Positions 62,175 to 64,000 of a stretch of DNA of 64,000 nt are shown one piece after another. Location: NCBI RefSeq assembly GCF_907164915.1, contig NC_061864.1:11539889-11603888 (forward strand). The letters are read 5' to 3'. A program made the translations under genes and the position numbers. The first letter of the stretch is position 1. Each line of letters starts with the position of its first letter. The notes beneath the pieces are model-generated. The model did not search any database and was not told the DNA's origin. It saw only the letters and a program-made list of their open reading frames with translations. The stretch comes from Impatiens glandulifera. Lineage: Eukaryota; Streptophyta; Magnoliopsida; Ericales; Balsaminaceae.

Positions 62175-62714
62175 GAAATAATGAATATCCTTTAATTAAA
62201 AATCTACAGAAATTTGATTCTAGTTTTGCAACTATTACAGAAGATAATACATTATCTGATAATGTTATTTCTCTAGTGGTACATGGACACACTCATCAAG
62301 TTGATGCATGGGTTCTTAATTCTGAAGCTTCGTATCATATTTGTCTTCGAAAAAAGTGATTCAAATCTTACGAACAAGTAAATGGTGGTAGTATTTCTAT
62401 GGCTAATAGTTCTTCCTATAAGGCAGTTGGGATTAACTCAATCAAGATGATTATGACACACAATGGTAGATTATGTACATTGAATAAAATCATACATATT
62501 ACACTTATTACTAAAAAAATAATATCTTTGGGTATGCTATATATTAAGAGATTTTGGTTCAATGGTGAAAATGAAATTCTAAATGCCTATAAGGGTTCTG
62601 ATATTATTTTGAAAAGTGTAAAAATGACTCTTTGTATTTCTCATAGGGTTCTATTCTCTTATTTTTGTTTAGTCATATCATCCTTGTGAATCTCTGAGTA
62701 TGCAACGTAAACAA

Positions 62715-63902
62715 AACACGAGGCAGTAGAACCCTATAATAAATATAGAGTGTCATTTTTGACACATTTCAGAATAACATCAAAATCCTTACAAACATTC
62801 AGAGCTCCATTTTCACCGTTTAACCAAAATCCTTAATATATAGAATACCCAGAGATATCAAATTCTTAATAATAAGTGAAACATGTCTGATCTCGTACAA
62901 AATCTACTATTGTTTGTCCTAATCTTGATTGAGTCAATCTCAACTACCTTACAAACATAATTATTGACCATAGGAACACTACCACCATCTACCTTTTTGT
63001 AAGATTCAAACCACTCCCTTCGAAGACAAATATGATACGAAGATTCAGAATCAAAAACCAATGCATCAACTTGATGAATGTGTCTATCTATTACTAGAGC
63101 AATATCATCATTAAATAATGTTTAATCTTTTGCAACAACTGTAGAACCAGAATCAGATTTCTGTGGATTTTTTCTTCAAAAGATATTCATTATTCCAATG
63201 TTTTATCTCTTTGCAGTAATTACAGATACCAGTTGACTTATGATCCTTTGAAATAAATGACTTGTCGCGTTTTCTTCTTTTTCTGTCGCCTGTTACCTCT
63301 GCTGGTAAGCAACCTTGAAGTTTGACTATTTGTAATTGTACCAGCCGCCATATGACACAGATCCCTTGAATCAAGGACATACCTGACATCTTCCAAACTT
63401 GCTGTATCTTTCTCAATGAAAGACTGGACAAAGTTTTCATATGATGAAGACAAAGATACTAACAAAATTAAGGCAACATACTCATCATCAACCTTAACAT
63501 CGATATTTCTTAATTCTAACATAATAGAATTTAATCGATCTAGGTATTCTATAATTTGCAAATCTTTCATCATTCGCAAGGTGAACTATCGTTGTTTCAG
63601 AAGCAACTTGTTGGTGAGCGACTTGGTCATATAGAGACTCTCCAATTTCAACCATAACCCAGTGACCTTCTCCTCCTCTTAGACCTCGATGATTACATCA
63701 TCTACAAGATACAACATTATTGTTGAATGTGCATTCTCCTTCAAAATGACCATCTCAACGGTTCTGAAGACACTTTCAGAGTATTGACCTGCAATAAGTT
63801 AAAACTGTTTCTCCTCGTGAACTTGTTAATTTTAATGATTCCTGATGTAATCACAATTGAAGACAAAACAAACAACCGTTTTAACCTTATTCTGATACTA
63901 AT
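62715..63902 (-). mobile_element. Copia gag/pre-integrase fragment, minus arm of the inverted pair
   Basis: The minus strand reads GAG (DEYVALILLVSLSSSYENFV, SFIEKDTASLEDVRYVLDSR, AAGTITNSQTSRLLTSRGN), zinc knuckle CNYCKEIKHWNNE, then pre-integrase (SYHICLRREWFESYKKVDGG, IDSIKIRT). Stops and frameshifts are present. At about 63885-63902 the minus strand shows TTAGTATCAGAATAAGG, resembling the TTGGTATCAGAGC primer-binding site for initiator tRNA-Met. Confidence 0.82.
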
Positions 63903-63903
63903 T

Positions 63904-64000
63904 TGTTCTAACGGAATAAAACTTAGAAAAAATAAACTATTATTGAGAAGATTGATAAAATAAACTAGAGTTATAACTTATAACATGGTTTCTGAAACTC
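63904..64000 (-). mobile_element. Putative Copia LTR, partial, running off the window
   Basis: On the minus strand the segment ends CCGTTAGAACA directly before the primer-binding-site-like sequence, the position of a 5' LTR end. Only 97 bases are in the window, so this cannot be confirmed. Confidence 0.45.

Larger units (their letters stand above)
60540..62690 (+). mobile_element. Copia gag/pre-integrase fragment, plus arm of an inverted pair, split by a solo LTR
   Basis: Outside the solo LTR (60886-62169) the plus strand encodes broken Copia sequence: GAG end (DNEDIALTLLVSLPPSYE), zinc-knuckle CNYCKE, then after the insertion a GAG-pre-integrase region with SYHICL-like, KVNGGSISMANSS-like and NGRLCTLNKI blocks. 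Removing the LTR and one ACAAT copy restores the alignment with the minus arm at 62715-63560. Many stops and frameshifts make it non-functional. Confidence 0.82.

Noticed and set aside
1..64000. CRISPR array, operons, prophage or bacterial defence system
   Set aside because: The DNA is plant nuclear with spliced genes; the only regular repeats are microsatellites, minisatellites and transposon arms.

Overview
This window is AT-rich nuclear DNA of a flowering plant, most likely a eudicot. The evidence is spliced genes of plant-specific families (a pectin methylesterase with a PMEI pro-region, an LEA_3 protein, PHR2, MHX, UDP-xylose synthase), GT-AG introns plus one AT-AC intron, long AT microsatellites and degraded plant transposons. 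The species cannot be assigned from sequence alone. Several genes lack intact ORFs across introns, so I rebuilt the models by hand from splice sites and reading phase; exon coordinates are in each entry.

Layout. 0-4.6 kb: AT-rich DNA with a foldback element. 4.7-6.6 kb: pectin methylesterase (+). 9.07-11.62 kb: a Mutator-like element with terminal inverted repeats, a 10-bp target duplication and a dead transposase. 15.6-16.6 kb: soluble epoxide hydrolase (+). 20.1-22.6 kb: intronless exocyst SEC15 (+). 25.4-25.8 kb: small LEA_3/SAG21-type protein (-). 29.3-31.9 kb: CKI1-like histidine kinase that has lost its sensor half and whose receiver runs in frame into a Copia GAG fragment. 33.0-34.2 kb: U1 snRNP protein A (+), convergent with a six-exon SAM-dependent methyltransferase (-, 34.5-35.8 kb). 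The latter is divergent from the photolyase/cryptochrome-like PHR2 (+, 36.6-38.4 kb). 38.8-41.6 kb: MHX cation/proton exchanger (-, 7 exons). 44.4-45.5 kb: dead LINE reverse transcriptase. 47.7-49.2 kb: monoacylglycerol-lipase-like hydrolase (+, 7 exons), convergent with UDP-glucuronate decarboxylase (-, 49.9-52.5 kb, 7 exons). 52.6-60 kb: gene-free AT-rich DNA with a small SINE-like element. 60.1-64 kb: a rearranged Copia element with two inverted arms, one of them split by a 1,284-bp solo LTR.

The genes are housekeeping or wall/stress genes and do not form a single pathway. PME and UXS both act on the cell wall (pectin demethylation; UDP-xylose for xylan/xyloglucan). The most unusual items are the CKI1-GAG chimera, the U12-type AT-AC intron in UXS, and the palindromic Copia derivative with its nested solo LTR. 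No prokaryote-type system, CRISPR array or gene cluster is present.
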